Assembly (NCBI GenBank): GCA_023954155.1
Contig: JAMLIO010000005.1
Coordinates: forward strand, 124,001-188,000
Origin: Pseudobdellovibrionaceae bacterium
Lineage (GTDB): Bacteria; Bdellovibrionota; Bdellovibrionia; Bdellovibrionales; UBA1609
Length of the DNA: 64,000 nucleotides
Direction: 5' to 3'
Both the position numbers and the translations under genes were made by a program. This document shows, one piece after another, positions 1 to 8,828 of the stretch. The number at the start of each line of letters is the position of its first letter. The first letter of the stretch is position 1. The notes beneath the pieces were generated by a model that worked only from the letters and a program-made list of their open reading frames with translations, did not search any database and was not told where the DNA came from.

Positions 1-222
1 TTAAAAGTCTCATGGCTTGAATTGTCTATATTTGATCTGAAGAGTATTTGGGTTCCCTGCAAGCATAATCAAATAAAGCTACTGCATTTATATTCCACAA
101 AAGTTTACGCTGTTCACTTCTTTAAGATGATACAGAATAGTTGTTAGGAGAGTTCTTTCTTCTGCAACTAGTTTTCTTAAATCAGAATTCAGTTGATCGT
201 CAGTTAAGTGTTTTAAGTTCAT
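1..222 (-). pseudogene. Decayed HNH endonuclease-family gene, N-terminal part, runs off window
   Basis: Reading from 222 leftwards, the first 44 codons (start MNLKHLTDDQLNSDLRKLV, then EERTLLTTILYHLKEV) resemble the N-terminus of the HNH endonuclease family that is multi-copy in Bdellovibrio-like genomes. The open frame stops at 88. A one-base shift just after HLKEV restores the expected continuation (RKLLWNINAVALFDYACR, EPKYSSDQI), which then meets an in-frame TAG followed by TIQAMRLL, again family-like. So there is at least one frameshift and one nonsense mutation. The rest of the gene lies outside the window. No clear ribosome binding site precedes 222. Family membership is from memory of the conserved YSSLFDYAxxxLxYS...RIxAMRLL pattern. 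Confidence 0.6.
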
Positions 223-270
223 GATTTGGTATCCAGGGTTAAACATATTTTGTAAGCTAGTGAATGCTTT

Positions 271-393
271 TTTTCTATTTCTATTTCTATTTCTATTTCT
301 ATTTCTATTTCTATTTCTATTTCTATTTCTATTTCTATTTCTATTTCTATTTCTATTTCTATTTCTATTTCTATTTCTATTTCTATTTCTATT
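271..393. repeat. Hexanucleotide tandem repeat (TTTCTA)n, about 20 units
   Basis: About 20 almost perfect copies of TTTCTA run without interruption. On the minus strand they read as an Asn-Arg dipeptide repeat inside an open frame (537 to 88) that continues into the HNH-like fragment. The unit is a multiple of three, so slippage changes length but not frame. The repeat lies 49 bp upstream of the presumed start of the HNH remnant, so it could equally be a promoter-spacing repeat. Confidence 0.95.
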
Positions 394-696
394 CAACACA
401 GATATACCACGAGTTTTAAAAATGTAATTTTCTAAGGTTTGAAGTGCAGTATAAATACCAGTATATAAGAGATATAAAGCAATTCTAAAGAAGCTCCGAA
501 TGCTTGAGACAAAAGTTTTGGGATAACTAAATAGCAATTATTGTCGGAGGTTTTAGGGATCAAGAAAATGTGTCAAATTATTTTTGTAATTTTATATTTT
601 GCGTTGGATATTTATGATGTAACATCATTTGGATTTTTAATTTTTATAGATGAAAATTTGAAGCAGAAATGAGAGCAATTTATTTAAAGTTTTTTT

Positions 697-903
697 ACTC
701 TGAACATTCATGAATATGAATATTTCACGGTCTGATAGAGACGATCTAGATTCTTCATTCAGAGAAAAATCTGAGTCGCTCAAATGACAGATACATGCTA
801 AACCATTTCACTCTGAATGTTCATAAATATGGACATCTGAAATGCTGATAACTACGATCTAAATTTTCTACTCTGAACGTTCACAAATCTAAACGTCTCG
901 CGA
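697..903. repeat. Degenerate direct repeat, three copies, in a gene-free stretch (538-915)
   Basis: Three diverged copies start with ACTCTGAAYRTTCAYRAAT at 697, 810 and 870. The first two continue in parallel for about 60 bp and both carry CGATCTARATT 45 bp after the repeat start. The third covers only the first 30 or so bases. The same opening (CCTGAACGTTCATAAA) appears near 28968. Nothing else was seen in 538-915. Confidence 0.6.
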
Positions 904-915
904 CTTAACTGCTTA

Positions 916-1389
916 TTAACCTACTTTTTTGAAAATATCTTGGTTATTTGTATTGGTGTTTGTGAACTCATACACCTCAGACACTTCAACGTTGGCATTA
1001 AAAGTTTTAAAAATTTCAAAAGTAGTGGGGGACACCAGAATTAAAAGTTCATCGTCCTGTTTGGCATAAAATTCGGGATAAAAACAAGCCACATATTTCA
1101 TGTCCTTGTATTTGTAAAAGGCAATGCTCTCGTGACCTTGTGTGAATTTAAGTTGGCTTTTACCACAGTAAGTTTGAATCTGTGTCAGCAGCTCAATATT
1201 ATCCAAAGCATTGTCCAGCATAAAAGGAATATTGTATTTTTTGGTGGCCCATTTTTTATAGTCTTCAAAGTTTAGGGCTCCTGACTTTAAACCATAAAAT
1301 AAAGGTGAGCATCCCATAGGAGCTTTGTCCTTAAGCTCGGCATATTTTTGTGCACTGACGTTTAAAGCCTCACACCACGATTCCAACAT
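916..1389 (-). CDS. Hypothetical protein, 157 aa
   Basis: A soluble-looking protein without signal peptide or membrane segment. The start at 1389 is supported by an AAGAGGG ribosome binding site a few bases upstream. The sequence is rich in aromatic and charged residues (GLKSGALNFEDYKKW, YKDMKYVACFYPEFY) and ends in an Asn/Thr-rich tail (TNTNTNN). I do not recognise the family. It stands alone between two repeat-rich, gene-free stretches, so context gives no hint of function. Start and length look sound; coding status is likely because of the good binding site and balanced composition. Confidence 0.65.
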   Translation of the reverse strand: MLESWCEALNVSAQKYAELKDKAPMGCSPLFYGLKSGALNFEDYKKWATKKYNIPFMLDNALDNIELLTQIQTYCGKSQLKFTQGHESIAFYKYKDMKYVACFYPEFYAKQDDELLILVSPTTFEIFKTFNANVEVSEVYEFTNTNTNNQDIFKKVG

Positions 1390-1523
1390 ACATCCCTCTT
1401 TTCTGTAGCGATATTAAATTATCGGTAAAACGAACCCGTAATTGAGCTAAGACAGGAAATATAGCCTTTGGCATGGGATTTATTTCCCCTATCTGTATTT
1501 AAACCCATACAGGTAAATAGTGT

Positions 1524-1633
1524 TGCTAGAAAGTCCAAGAAATATCTTGGAAATCTAGGATTTTGCAAGAAAGCCTAAGAAATGTTGGAGATCTAGAGTT
1601 CTGCCAAAAAATCTAAGTGACGATGGAGTATAG
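1524..1633. repeat. Degenerate tandem repeat, ~40-bp unit
   Basis: Successive blocks reading GCTAGAAAGTCCAAGAAATA, GCAAGAAAGCCTAAGAAATG and GCCAAAAAATCTAAGTGACG begin at 1524, 1565 and about 1602, each followed by similar GGA(A/G)ATCTAG-type sequence. They are diverged copies of one unit. They form part of the 1390-2008 stretch, which contains no confident gene. Confidence 0.45.
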
Positions 1634-1759
1634 TCTTATTAAGAGGTTCTAGCGCTGAGTGAGCTTCCTGTGGGGCACGATCTCTACCTAGCTCATAATA
1701 AATGCCATTGCCAGAAGGCTGAAAAGCCTCTAAAAAGTGTAGGAGATATCACAGGTTAA

Positions 1760-1978
1760 AGGGCTTGGAAATGGAGCGAAAGCAGCGACTTTGATAAACT
1801 CTCACCTAGGGAGGCACGTCTTTTGAAATGGAATCAAAAGTTACGGCTTCAACACTACGAGTGTTGGCTCCCTAGAGAGGCTCGCTATTTGAAATGGAAA
1901 AGAGACGCTCCTAAGAACGAAGAAGATAATAAAGCTAAAAGGCTATTAAATGGAATCTATAGTATATTTGGATCATAA
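1760..1978 (+). other. Stop-free stretch without start codon, internally repeated; possible gene remnant
   Basis: Between stops at 1757 and 1976 lies a 72-codon open stretch with no ATG, GTG or good TTG start. Its translation looks protein-like and contains the motif PREARLLKWNQK and, 65 bases later, PREARYLKWKRD, then KAKRLLNGIYSIFGS. At DNA level these are 36-bp direct repeats (about 1806-1841 and 1871-1906). It could be the 3' remnant of a decayed gene. No family recognised. Confidence 0.3.
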
Positions 1979-2057
1979 TGAGACAAAACTATCATCGACG
2001 AGGGAAAAGTGTCACAGCAAAGCGTAAGATGTTATTTGGATCATAATGCGACAACTC
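1965..2057 (+). repeat. Short direct repeat: echo of the cysteine desulfurase 5' coding region
   Basis: The segment TATTTGGATCATAATGNGAC occurs at 1965 and again at 2033, 68 bp apart, and similarity extends a few bases further (ACAAAACT against ACAACTCCT). The second copy encodes YLDHNAT near the N-terminus of the cysteine desulfurase. The first copy, in the frame starting ATG at 1950, reads MESIVYLDHNETK and soon hits a stop. Confidence 0.7.
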
Positions 2058-3184
2058 CTATAGACGAAGAGTTGATGGGGTACATTGGTGAGTTTCTGCC
2101 GTATTGGGGAAACCCTAGCTCCATATACACCTCGGCCCGCGAGCCCAAGCGCATCCTTCGTGAAACCCGACGCAAACTTGCGGAACTGATCGGCTCCCAC
2201 CCTCTAGAACTGATCTTTACCAGTGGGGGAAGTGAAGCCAACAATCTGGCCCTTAAAGGTCTGCTTGAGCATTTCAAAACTTTAGGCAAGGACACGCTAG
2301 TGACCTCAGCTGTAGAGCACCCCAGTGTTTTAAATACCGTAAAGGCCATCGCCAAGTGGGGATGGAATGTCGAGATCATACCTGTGAACAGACAAGGAGA
2401 GTTGGATATTAAGCAGTATCAAAAAGTTCTTGCGACCCAAAAAGTGGGACTTGTCTCTTTCATGGCCGCGAATAACGAGACGGGAGTCATTTTTCCCATC
2501 AAAGACCTATGTCAAATGGCTCATGAGTATGGTGCTCTTTTTCACTGTGATGCGGTTCAATTCTTTGGAAAAAAAGAGTTCTGCCTTAAAGACTTAAATG
2601 TGGATTTGGCTTCTTTTTCAGCGCATAAATTTTATGCCTTAAAAGGTTGCGGAATACTTTATTGTCGTAAAGGTCTGCCTCTTGAAAGCCTTATCCATGG
2701 CGGAGGACAGGAGCGTTCCCGTAGAGCAGGCACAGAAAACATTTTAGCCATCGCCGCCCTTGGTTTTATGCTTGACAAGATTCCAGATATTCTAAGCCGT
2801 TTGCAAGAGGTTGAAAAACTGCGCGATCATTTTGAAGCTCAAGTCAAAGAGAAGATCGCAGACATAGACATCACTGCCCACGGGCAGAGCCGCTTGTGTA
2901 ACACCTCTCACTTGATCATTTCGGGTGTTGATGGTGAGAACATGTTGATCAACCTAGACCTTAAGGGGTTTGAAGTCAGCACGGGGGCCGCTTGCAGCGC
3001 GGGAAGCCCCGAACCCAGCCCTGTGCTTTTAGCTATGGGAATCTCAAAAGCCGAAGCCCAAAGTTCACTGCGAGTCAGCCTAGGAAAAGCCACAACCCTA
3101 GAGCACATCGAGAGTTTTGTTCAAACACTTGTCGACACAGTAGAAAAGCTTAGAGAGTTAAGCGGGTACAAGTCCCAGATATAA
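2009..3184 (+). CDS. Cysteine desulfurase, NifS/IscS family
   Basis: A PLP-dependent class V aminotransferase-fold enzyme that takes sulfur from L-cysteine as a protein persulfide for Fe-S clusters and thiolated tRNA. The 391 aa match the family. The N-terminal motif YLDHNATTPID, the PLP-binding lysine about residue 207 (SAHKFYALKG) and the active-site cysteine about residue 329 in an ACSAGSPEPS loop are all visible. The start is GTG at 2009, preceded by AGGGAAAA. No iscU, iscA or iscR neighbour is present, so it is a stand-alone gene; MnmA, a typical sulfur acceptor, is encoded at 38337. Its last eight codons belong to a tandem repeat that continues downstream, so the C-terminal residues (GYKSQI) may be recently altered. 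NifS versus IscS subtype cannot be fixed by eye. Confidence 0.93.
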   Translation: MSQQSVRCYLDHNATTPIDEELMGYIGEFLPYWGNPSSIYTSAREPKRILRETRRKLAELIGSHPLELIFTSGGSEANNLALKGLLEHFKTLGKDTLVTSAVEHPSVLNTVKAIAKWGWNVEIIPVNRQGELDIKQYQKVLATQKVGLVSFMAANNETGVIFPIKDLCQMAHEYGALFHCDAVQFFGKKEFCLKDLNVDLASFSAHKFYALKGCGILYCRKGLPLESLIHGGGQERSRRAGTENILAIAALGFMLDKIPDILSRLQEVEKLRDHFEAQVKEKIADIDITAHGQSRLCNTSHLIISGVDGENMLINLDLKGFEVSTGAACSAGSPEPSPVLLAMGISKAEAQSSLRVSLGKATTLEHIESFVQTLVDTVEKLRELSGYKSQI

Positions 3185-3325
3185 TAAGATCAAGCCATAG
3201 TTAAGCGGCACAAAACCCAGACATGATAAGCTCAAGTCATAGTTAAGCGGCACAAAACCCAGACATGATAAGCTCAAGTCATAGTTAAGCGGATACGAAT
3301 CCCAGATATGATGAGTTGAAAGCGA
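3158..3325. repeat. 42-bp tandem repeat, four copies, starting inside the desulfurase gene
   Basis: Copies begin with TTAAGCGG at 3158, 3201, 3243 and 3285 and contain CCCAGAYATRATRAG and CAAGYCATAG. Copies two and three are nearly identical; the outer ones diverge. The first copy spans the desulfurase stop codon, so the array is an amplification of the gene's 3' end. Confidence 0.9.
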
Positions 3326-3399
3326 GAGTAATCAAGTAAAGATATCCAATAGCTTTTTTGCAAAAGTAGGGCTTCTTTTTGTCACTTTAAGGTGGGGCT

Positions 3400-3427
3400 T
3401 GATGGCTTGAGCTTGTCATGTCTAGGA
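3400..3427 (-). repeat. Inverted partial copy of the 42-bp unit
   Basis: GATGGCTTGAGCTTGTCATG followed by TCTAGG is the reverse complement of the CAGACATGATAAGCTCAAGT part of the 42-bp unit with a few changes. With the direct copies it could form a stem in RNA reading through from the desulfurase gene. The remaining intergenic sequence 3326-3519 shows nothing else. Confidence 0.6.
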
Positions 3428-3519
3428 TCTGTGAGGCCATCTCTCACTTGAAGTCTTGGATATAACCTATTGAAATATCATATAAATACAGAAATTTAAT
3501 GGGCTCATAATAGAAAATT

Positions 3520-4692
3520 ATGGCTTCTTTGGTGGTCTTTATATTGCATATCTTACATATGATGATGAAATCGCTATTGGGCCTTGGTGCCTCCTTATTA
3601 TTATTGTGGTCTTCGTTGAGCTTTGCTCAATCTGTAAGTCTTGTGGACTGTGAAAGAGTTCGTTGTCTGACTCCTCAAGATGAAAAAGTACAAAGACAAC
3701 AAGATCAAAAGTTGGCCCAACATAAAGTTAATGCCACACCTCAGTCTGCATCGGCCTCGCAATCAGTGGCATCGACATCTGGTCATACATCTAAATCGCA
3801 GTTAAAAAATAAATCCAACTCCGCAACTCAGAGCAAGTCAGGTTCCAACACCACATCTTTAAAAACATCAAATGCATCGGCCTCATCTAATGCCTCAGAA
3901 GTTTTAAACAGAGACTCTATGACGTTACAAGAACAGCAGACCTACTTTGCGCAAAACCCTTGGAGTTTTGTGTTAGACGTTGGTGCTTATAGAAGTCTAG
4001 ATGAGCTTTCGGACTACTATTCTACTTATTCTGTATCAGGCCAATATCAATTTAAAAAGAATGTCTTTTTAAGCTTCAACCTAGGTTATGATTCGATCCT
4101 TTATTCCGCTTTTGATAAGTCTTTTGTATTTAATGGAGAGAGTTCCAACCCAAGACTTTATGGACTTACAGATTTACGCCTTGGTGTGAGTTTACCAGGT
4201 TATATCAGACTAGATGAAATTCAATCCATTGTGACTTTTAGCTCAAGACTGACTTTGCCTACATCTATGCGCTCACGTGATAAGTCTTTAGTGGCGCAAC
4301 TTGTAAGTACAGCCCAAATGCGCACACGGCTCACACCTAAATTGATGTCTGCGGTGAGTGCCTCTTTGGTGCTGGCTCACTTTAAATATGATGATGGGGA
4401 TGCCATGGGCTATGAGGTGAATTCACCTTTGGGCACAGTACTAGGAGCGTCTTTAAGTTATAACGTTTGGAAGAAAATCAGTATGTATGGAGCTTTTTCG
4501 GCTCACGCTAGATACGACTATGACTCCAACCTGGATTGGATTGAAACGGTCAATGCAGGGGTATTATTTCCCATTGGTGATAAGATACAAATGAATTTAG
4601 ATTATATGTGGCGCGATCGTGCGATCACTAACGATAGATTATTTGACAACAATAAAAGTTATTACAGTTTAGGACTGTCTTATAGCATTTAA
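3520..4692 (+). CDS. Predicted outer-membrane beta-barrel protein, Ser-rich N-terminal linker
   Basis: A 390-aa protein with a long Sec signal peptide (core LLGLGASLLLLWSSLSFAQ, cleavage near residue 37), a Ser/Thr/Lys/Gln-rich low-complexity linker (about residues 70-125), and a C-terminal part of alternating aromatic strands ending in Tyr-Ser-Leu-Gly-Leu-Ser-Tyr-Ser-Ile, as in barrels. An in-frame run of ATG codons from 3559 is an alternative start that would shorten the N-terminus to a normal signal peptide; neither start has a convincing binding site. It lies 43 bp upstream of the giant metalloprotease gene and probably forms a unit with it. The same arrangement recurs at 9074-13324. Function unknown; an export or anchoring partner of the protease is inference. 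Confidence 0.7.
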   Translation: MASLVVFILHILHMMMKSLLGLGASLLLLWSSLSFAQSVSLVDCERVRCLTPQDEKVQRQQDQKLAQHKVNATPQSASASQSVASTSGHTSKSQLKNKSNSATQSKSGSNTTSLKTSNASASSNASEVLNRDSMTLQEQQTYFAQNPWSFVLDVGAYRSLDELSDYYSTYSVSGQYQFKKNVFLSFNLGYDSILYSAFDKSFVFNGESSNPRLYGLTDLRLGVSLPGYIRLDEIQSIVTFSSRLTLPTSMRSRDKSLVAQLVSTAQMRTRLTPKLMSAVSASLVLAHFKYDDGDAMGYEVNSPLGTVLGASLSYNVWKKISMYGAFSAHARYDYDSNLDWIETVNAGVLFPIGDKIQMNLDYMWRDRAITNDRLFDNNKSYYSLGLSYSI

Positions 4693-4735
4693 AACAACGG
4701 CGAACCGTGGTTTTGAATCATAAAGGAGAAAAAGT

Positions 4736-7700
4736 ATGAAACTAAAGCTAACCCTAATGTTATTCTCAGCAGCCTTTGTTTTGCAGACGGGATGTGTGAA
4801 AAAGCGACCAGATATGATCTCGCCAGCACACACGGACCCCGAGCAGTTCAGAGAAATTCCTAAAGGTGGAGACATTGATTCATTTTTAAATGCAATTGAT
4901 GACCCTGCTGTATCACATGTGAAAGCTGAAAGCGTTTCAGGACACGTGATCATCACAGGCGAAACGGCAACTATAGGTGATCTTTCAGACGCAGCAAGTG
5001 TGAGAATTTCTCCTGATGCAGGATTTGAGTTTCCGCATTACGTTGAGTTTCAGACCAATGCTCCTTTATTGGCTTCACACATTGATCAAATCAAGCTATT
5101 TGGTAAGGCAGGTACGGAATATAAAGTTCGTTATGAGCTGACCCCCAAGTATTTAAAAATTTATAAAGAGATCCCTGCCAAAGACATGACTCACTACGAG
5201 GCCCCTTATAGTAAAAAGATGGGCAATGACACATGGTGGGTTCCTGTTGGTGGTTATGGTATCAGCTATTTCAGCAGACAGCATGTGGTGAATGCCGATA
5301 AAAGAAAGACCAATGTGATTGATTTTTATCCAGTGGCCCCAGAAAACTATAAGACTGCAACCCACTATAAATTAGATAAAGAGTCGTTCATCCCTTTTAC
5401 TCGTGTTTCAAAGAGCAACTTATTTCCGTTTGAATACTTTAAAGGAGATTGGTATTTTGCAACAACCATCGTATCGACTCGTCAAGGTCAAGAATCCTCA
5501 ATGGGATACTTTGATGCAGGTATGGACTCATCTTTAAGAGCCCAAGCCACACGCATTAAGTTTTTACGCGGTAAAGACTTCTTACGTGCGGTGAACGTGG
5601 TTGTGGATGACAGAGCCCATATCCCTGAAGACCAACTTAACGACGCCTTAAACATTCCAGCCGAGTGGTATGACTTCCGTGTTAAAACCGACGGAAAATT
5701 TGAAAGTTTAGCCGAAGAGATTTTTCCTGCAAACGACTTTAACCAAAGAAGATATGTAGGATTGGATTTTAAACTGGTAAAGGCCATTGCTGTGGATGGA
5801 AACTCTGCAAGTCAAACTGCAGACTATTTTCGTGGTTTGGAGTTATCAGATATTAAATTTTCTAAAGATACATTTAGCTTTACAGTTCACACTGTGGCTA
5901 GTGGTATCAAAAGAAGATACTCTTTTATGAGACTTAAAGAGTCTGATTATAAACCTAGAGTGTACTTTAAAGAAGACTCTAAGGTGTTTGGGCTATTTAA
6001 AACGCAAAAGTTTAAATTGATTGATATTAACAATTATGGTGAAGGGGACTCTGAAAAAGACGTTCTGATCAATAGATTTAACCCTAATAAGAACATCACG
6101 TTTAGATTTTCGACTTTAACACCTAAATTAGCTCAGGGTGAAACCGATGTCTACGGCCTAAAAATTGATTATAGAAAAATCGGAGCCAACTCTGTAGCCT
6201 ACTGGAACCGTGTGTTTGAACTTGTGGGTGCCAAATCCAGAGTGCATCTTGATGACCAAGATGATAACGAGCTTGGGGACTTTGAATATAACACCATCAA
6301 TATCATCACCAACCTTGCAAATGATGGATCGGGTGGTGTGGGACCGACTATTGCTGATCCTACAACAGGTGAGATCATCAATGGTACAGTCAACGTGTAT
6401 GTGGCAACCACCATTGCCAATATTTCTAGGGACTTGAATAAAGTTTTAAATATTGAAAGAGGTTTAATCAGTGACACGGTCTTTTCTGAAGACATCAGTA
6501 AACGCGAGATCATGAAGGGATTTGTGGCTGAAGTCAGACACTTCTGTCCAGACCTTGTGTCTTATGCGCGTAAGACTAAAAAACAAATTTTTAACGACTC
6601 TTTAACAGACAGACCTTATATCAATGCCTGTTTGGAAAAGATTGCCCCTAAGCGTATCGAAGCCATCACGGTGCACGAGATGGGACACACGCTAGGGTTA
6701 CGTCATAACTTTTATGGTTCTTATGATAAAGACAACTCGATTGCTTCGACTCAAGAACTCAAAGAGCTTTTCCCAGTTCATCGTTTCCAAGATTTGCATA
6801 AGTATTTACCTGAGGACAGGTTCTTAGGTAGAACTTCATCTTCAATGGATTACTTTCAGACATGGTTCTCTGGTGATAACGGTATTATGAACATCACACC
6901 GTCCTACTCAGACTTTTATGCGATAGCCTACTCTTATGCAGAAAAGATTCCTGTGGCAGGAAGTAACAAGCTTGCATTTAAGCCTATCAATACAAATACG
7001 GATCTAAGTTCACAAAAGTCAGGCTTACGTCCTACCTTGTACTGTACTGATGAGCAAGCCATGTTCCGTGCTGATGGAACGCAAGTGATTGACCCAGCCT
7101 GCGCACTGCATGACTACGGTCAGTCTTACAAAGAGATCATTGAGTACCATTTTGATAGATACAGAAATGATGTGGTTGTAGGTATGAAAAAGATCGGTCG
7201 TCAGCACTTTACGGCAAGTGGTGGTGTGCGTGGTAATGCCTTGGTGGGAATGTCGGCAGTATACTCTAACTGGAGATATAACTTACGATCTTACCTTTCA
7301 GATCCTAATGATGCGACATTACTCAACTACGATGAAGCTAAGTTTGAAAATTTGATGAATTCCATCAAGAATGGAAAGTCCAAACTGGCTGGGGATGTGG
7401 GAATTTCTGACTTGTACTACAAGTACATGATGGAAATTTTAAATATGACCAATTACTATTGTGTGACCAAAAACATCCAAACTGGTAAGATCAACATCCG
7501 TGAATTTAGTGATGTACAAGAGAAGTTCATTAACGATTCTGATGATCTTACTGTTACGTCTTGTAAGGATCAGGTGGTTGTAAGTGGTTTAAAAGATCCT
7601 GAATATAATGAAGAGGTGATCACTGAGTTAGGTATTCCAGTGAATAACATCCGTTTTTCTAAAAAACTTGAAGACACTGTGGACACTCCAGACATTATTG

Positions 7701-8812
7701 GTGTGGGTGGCGATCGTGTCATGGTGGGTGAACTGCTTTCGGGTATCAACCATAAGCTTCTTAGACCTACTGCAAGTGTGGGTCTTGTGGCCACTGTTTT
7801 ACATGAGCCAAAGTTTTACAAAGATTTTAAAGCTAGAACTATGGAGCGTTTCTTTGTGGGTCTAGATATTTCTGATCGTGTGAATTACGCTTTAAAAGAA
7901 GCGGGATCTTCATTACAAGTTGAGGACACAAAGCGATTTAAAAAGTTTAAAGAAGAGTCTAATATTTATATGACTCAGCTGATTTCGCTACTGAAGTCCA
8001 ACATTGGTTCGAATGGAGTGACAAAGACTGCACAACTACGTGACTTTAACATCATGCCTGCTCAGCACAGATTAGAAATCCCTGGTGGGGCTTACTCTGT
8101 AAAAGTAGGACCTGTGTATTACTACACGGGAGTTCAAAATCAGTTTGCGGGACTTTTGATTGATAGATACAAAACTATGAATAACCCGCTTTATGTGAAC
8201 TTTGGAACAACACCTACCGTTCAAAATGCGTTTGAAGCTGTACTGGATTTGACCACAAATTTACCTTTGGGTATTGAAGCCAGAAGTGACTATGTCTCTA
8301 AGGTGACAGATCTCAATACTTTATTTGTAAACTTGCAAAGAATTATTGAAGAGAGCCGAGGAGATCAAGAGATGATCAAAGAGGTCAGTCTTGCGGTATC
8401 GCCTTATGGTCAGGCCATCAATGAGATGTCTATGCTTTCACAAGTGGTTATGGCAGGAAAGCAGTCTGGAAAGGCAGAGATCGAAGTTGAAATCGAAGTA
8501 GAAGGTGAAGAGCAGCCACAAAAACGTGTGATCAATGTAGCAGAAGCGGAAGCCATTTTGAAAAGGCTTTCTGAATCAGGCTTTGCTGGTGAACTTCAAA
8601 CTCAATTCGGTATCACGATTCCAGTTACACAGATGGGTCTTGTGAAAAACTATCTGCAAGTCAAACTTCCTGGAGCTGTAGGTCTTTGGCAGGAGCGTGT
8701 TCCTGAGAACATCAACTACGTGCAAGACTTTGAACAGCAAGAGGCTACTTTTTATAAGCAGCAGCTTGAGTCAGTGATTAAGCAGTTCGCAGGCCTTGAT
8801 GTGACTAGGTAA
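4736..8812 (+). CDS. Giant lipoprotein zinc metalloprotease (Met-zincin type)
   Basis: A 1358-aa predicted lipoprotein. The signal peptide ends in LQTGC, with lipidated Cys20. The metzincin zinc site HEMGHTLGLRH starts at residue 647, with three His ligands and catalytic Glu, and the Met-turn SSMDY follows at about residue 704. About 95 residues before the zinc site comes VGPTIADPTTGEIINGTV, a landmark also found in the paralogue at 9947. These features fit the EcxA/DUF4953-like Met-zincins; that assignment is from memory. An acidic Glu/Val repeat occurs near residues 1248-1262. AAGGAG precedes the ATG. It likely acts at the outer membrane or in the periplasm as an endopeptidase; substrate unknown. 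Its neighbour upstream is an outer-membrane barrel, and a hairpin terminator follows the stop. Confidence 0.85.
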   Translation: MKLKLTLMLFSAAFVLQTGCVKKRPDMISPAHTDPEQFREIPKGGDIDSFLNAIDDPAVSHVKAESVSGHVIITGETATIGDLSDAASVRISPDAGFEFPHYVEFQTNAPLLASHIDQIKLFGKAGTEYKVRYELTPKYLKIYKEIPAKDMTHYEAPYSKKMGNDTWWVPVGGYGISYFSRQHVVNADKRKTNVIDFYPVAPENYKTATHYKLDKESFIPFTRVSKSNLFPFEYFKGDWYFATTIVSTRQGQESSMGYFDAGMDSSLRAQATRIKFLRGKDFLRAVNVVVDDRAHIPEDQLNDALNIPAEWYDFRVKTDGKFESLAEEIFPANDFNQRRYVGLDFKLVKAIAVDGNSASQTADYFRGLELSDIKFSKDTFSFTVHTVASGIKRRYSFMRLKESDYKPRVYFKEDSKVFGLFKTQKFKLIDINNYGEGDSEKDVLINRFNPNKNITFRFSTLTPKLAQGETDVYGLKIDYRKIGANSVAYWNRVFELVGAKSRVHLDDQDDNELGDFEYNTINIITNLANDGSGGVGPTIADPTTGEIINGTVNVYVATTIANISRDLNKVLNIERGLISDTVFSEDISKREIMKGFVAEVRHFCPDLVSYARKTKKQIFNDSLTDRPYINACLEKIAPKRIEAITVHEMGHTLGLRHNFYGSYDKDNSIASTQELKELFPVHRFQDLHKYLPEDRFLGRTSSSMDYFQTWFSGDNGIMNITPSYSDFYAIAYSYAEKIPVAGSNKLAFKPINTNTDLSSQKSGLRPTLYCTDEQAMFRADGTQVIDPACALHDYGQSYKEIIEYHFDRYRNDVVVGMKKIGRQHFTASGGVRGNALVGMSAVYSNWRYNLRSYLSDPNDATLLNYDEAKFENLMNSIKNGKSKLAGDVGISDLYYKYMMEILNMTNYYCVTKNIQTGKINIREFSDVQEKFINDSDDLTVTSCKDQVVVSGLKDPEYNEEVITELGIPVNNIRFSKKLEDTVDTPDIIGVGGDRVMVGELLSGINHKLLRPTASVGLVATVLHEPKFYKDFKARTMERFFVGLDISDRVNYALKEAGSSLQVEDTKRFKKFKEESNIYMTQLISLLKSNIGSNGVTKTAQLRDFNIMPAQHRLEIPGGAYSVKVGPVYYYTGVQNQFAGLLIDRYKTMNNPLYVNFGTTPTVQNAFEAVLDLTTNLPLGIEARSDYVSKVTDLNTLFVNLQRIIEESRGDQEMIKEVSLAVSPYGQAINEMSMLSQVVMAGKQSGKAEIEVEIEVEGEEQPQKRVINVAEAEAILKRLSESGFAGELQTQFGITIPVTQMGLVKNYLQVKLPGAVGLWQERVPENINYVQDFEQQEATFYKQQLESVIKQFAGLDVTR

Positions 8813-8828
8813 TTTCTTCAGATTGTAT

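Noticed and set aside
271-393. CRISPR array
   Set aside because: The repeat is a 6-bp unit in uninterrupted tandem, with no spacers and no cas genes nearby.
221-427. Plus-strand frame of Phe-Leu repeats
   Set aside because: It is only the other strand of the TTTCTA repeat and has no binding site or non-repeat protein-like sequence.
3158-3325. CRISPR array or origin iterons
   Set aside because: 42-bp units follow each other without spacers, the first unit is part of a coding gene, and there is no replication initiator gene nearby.
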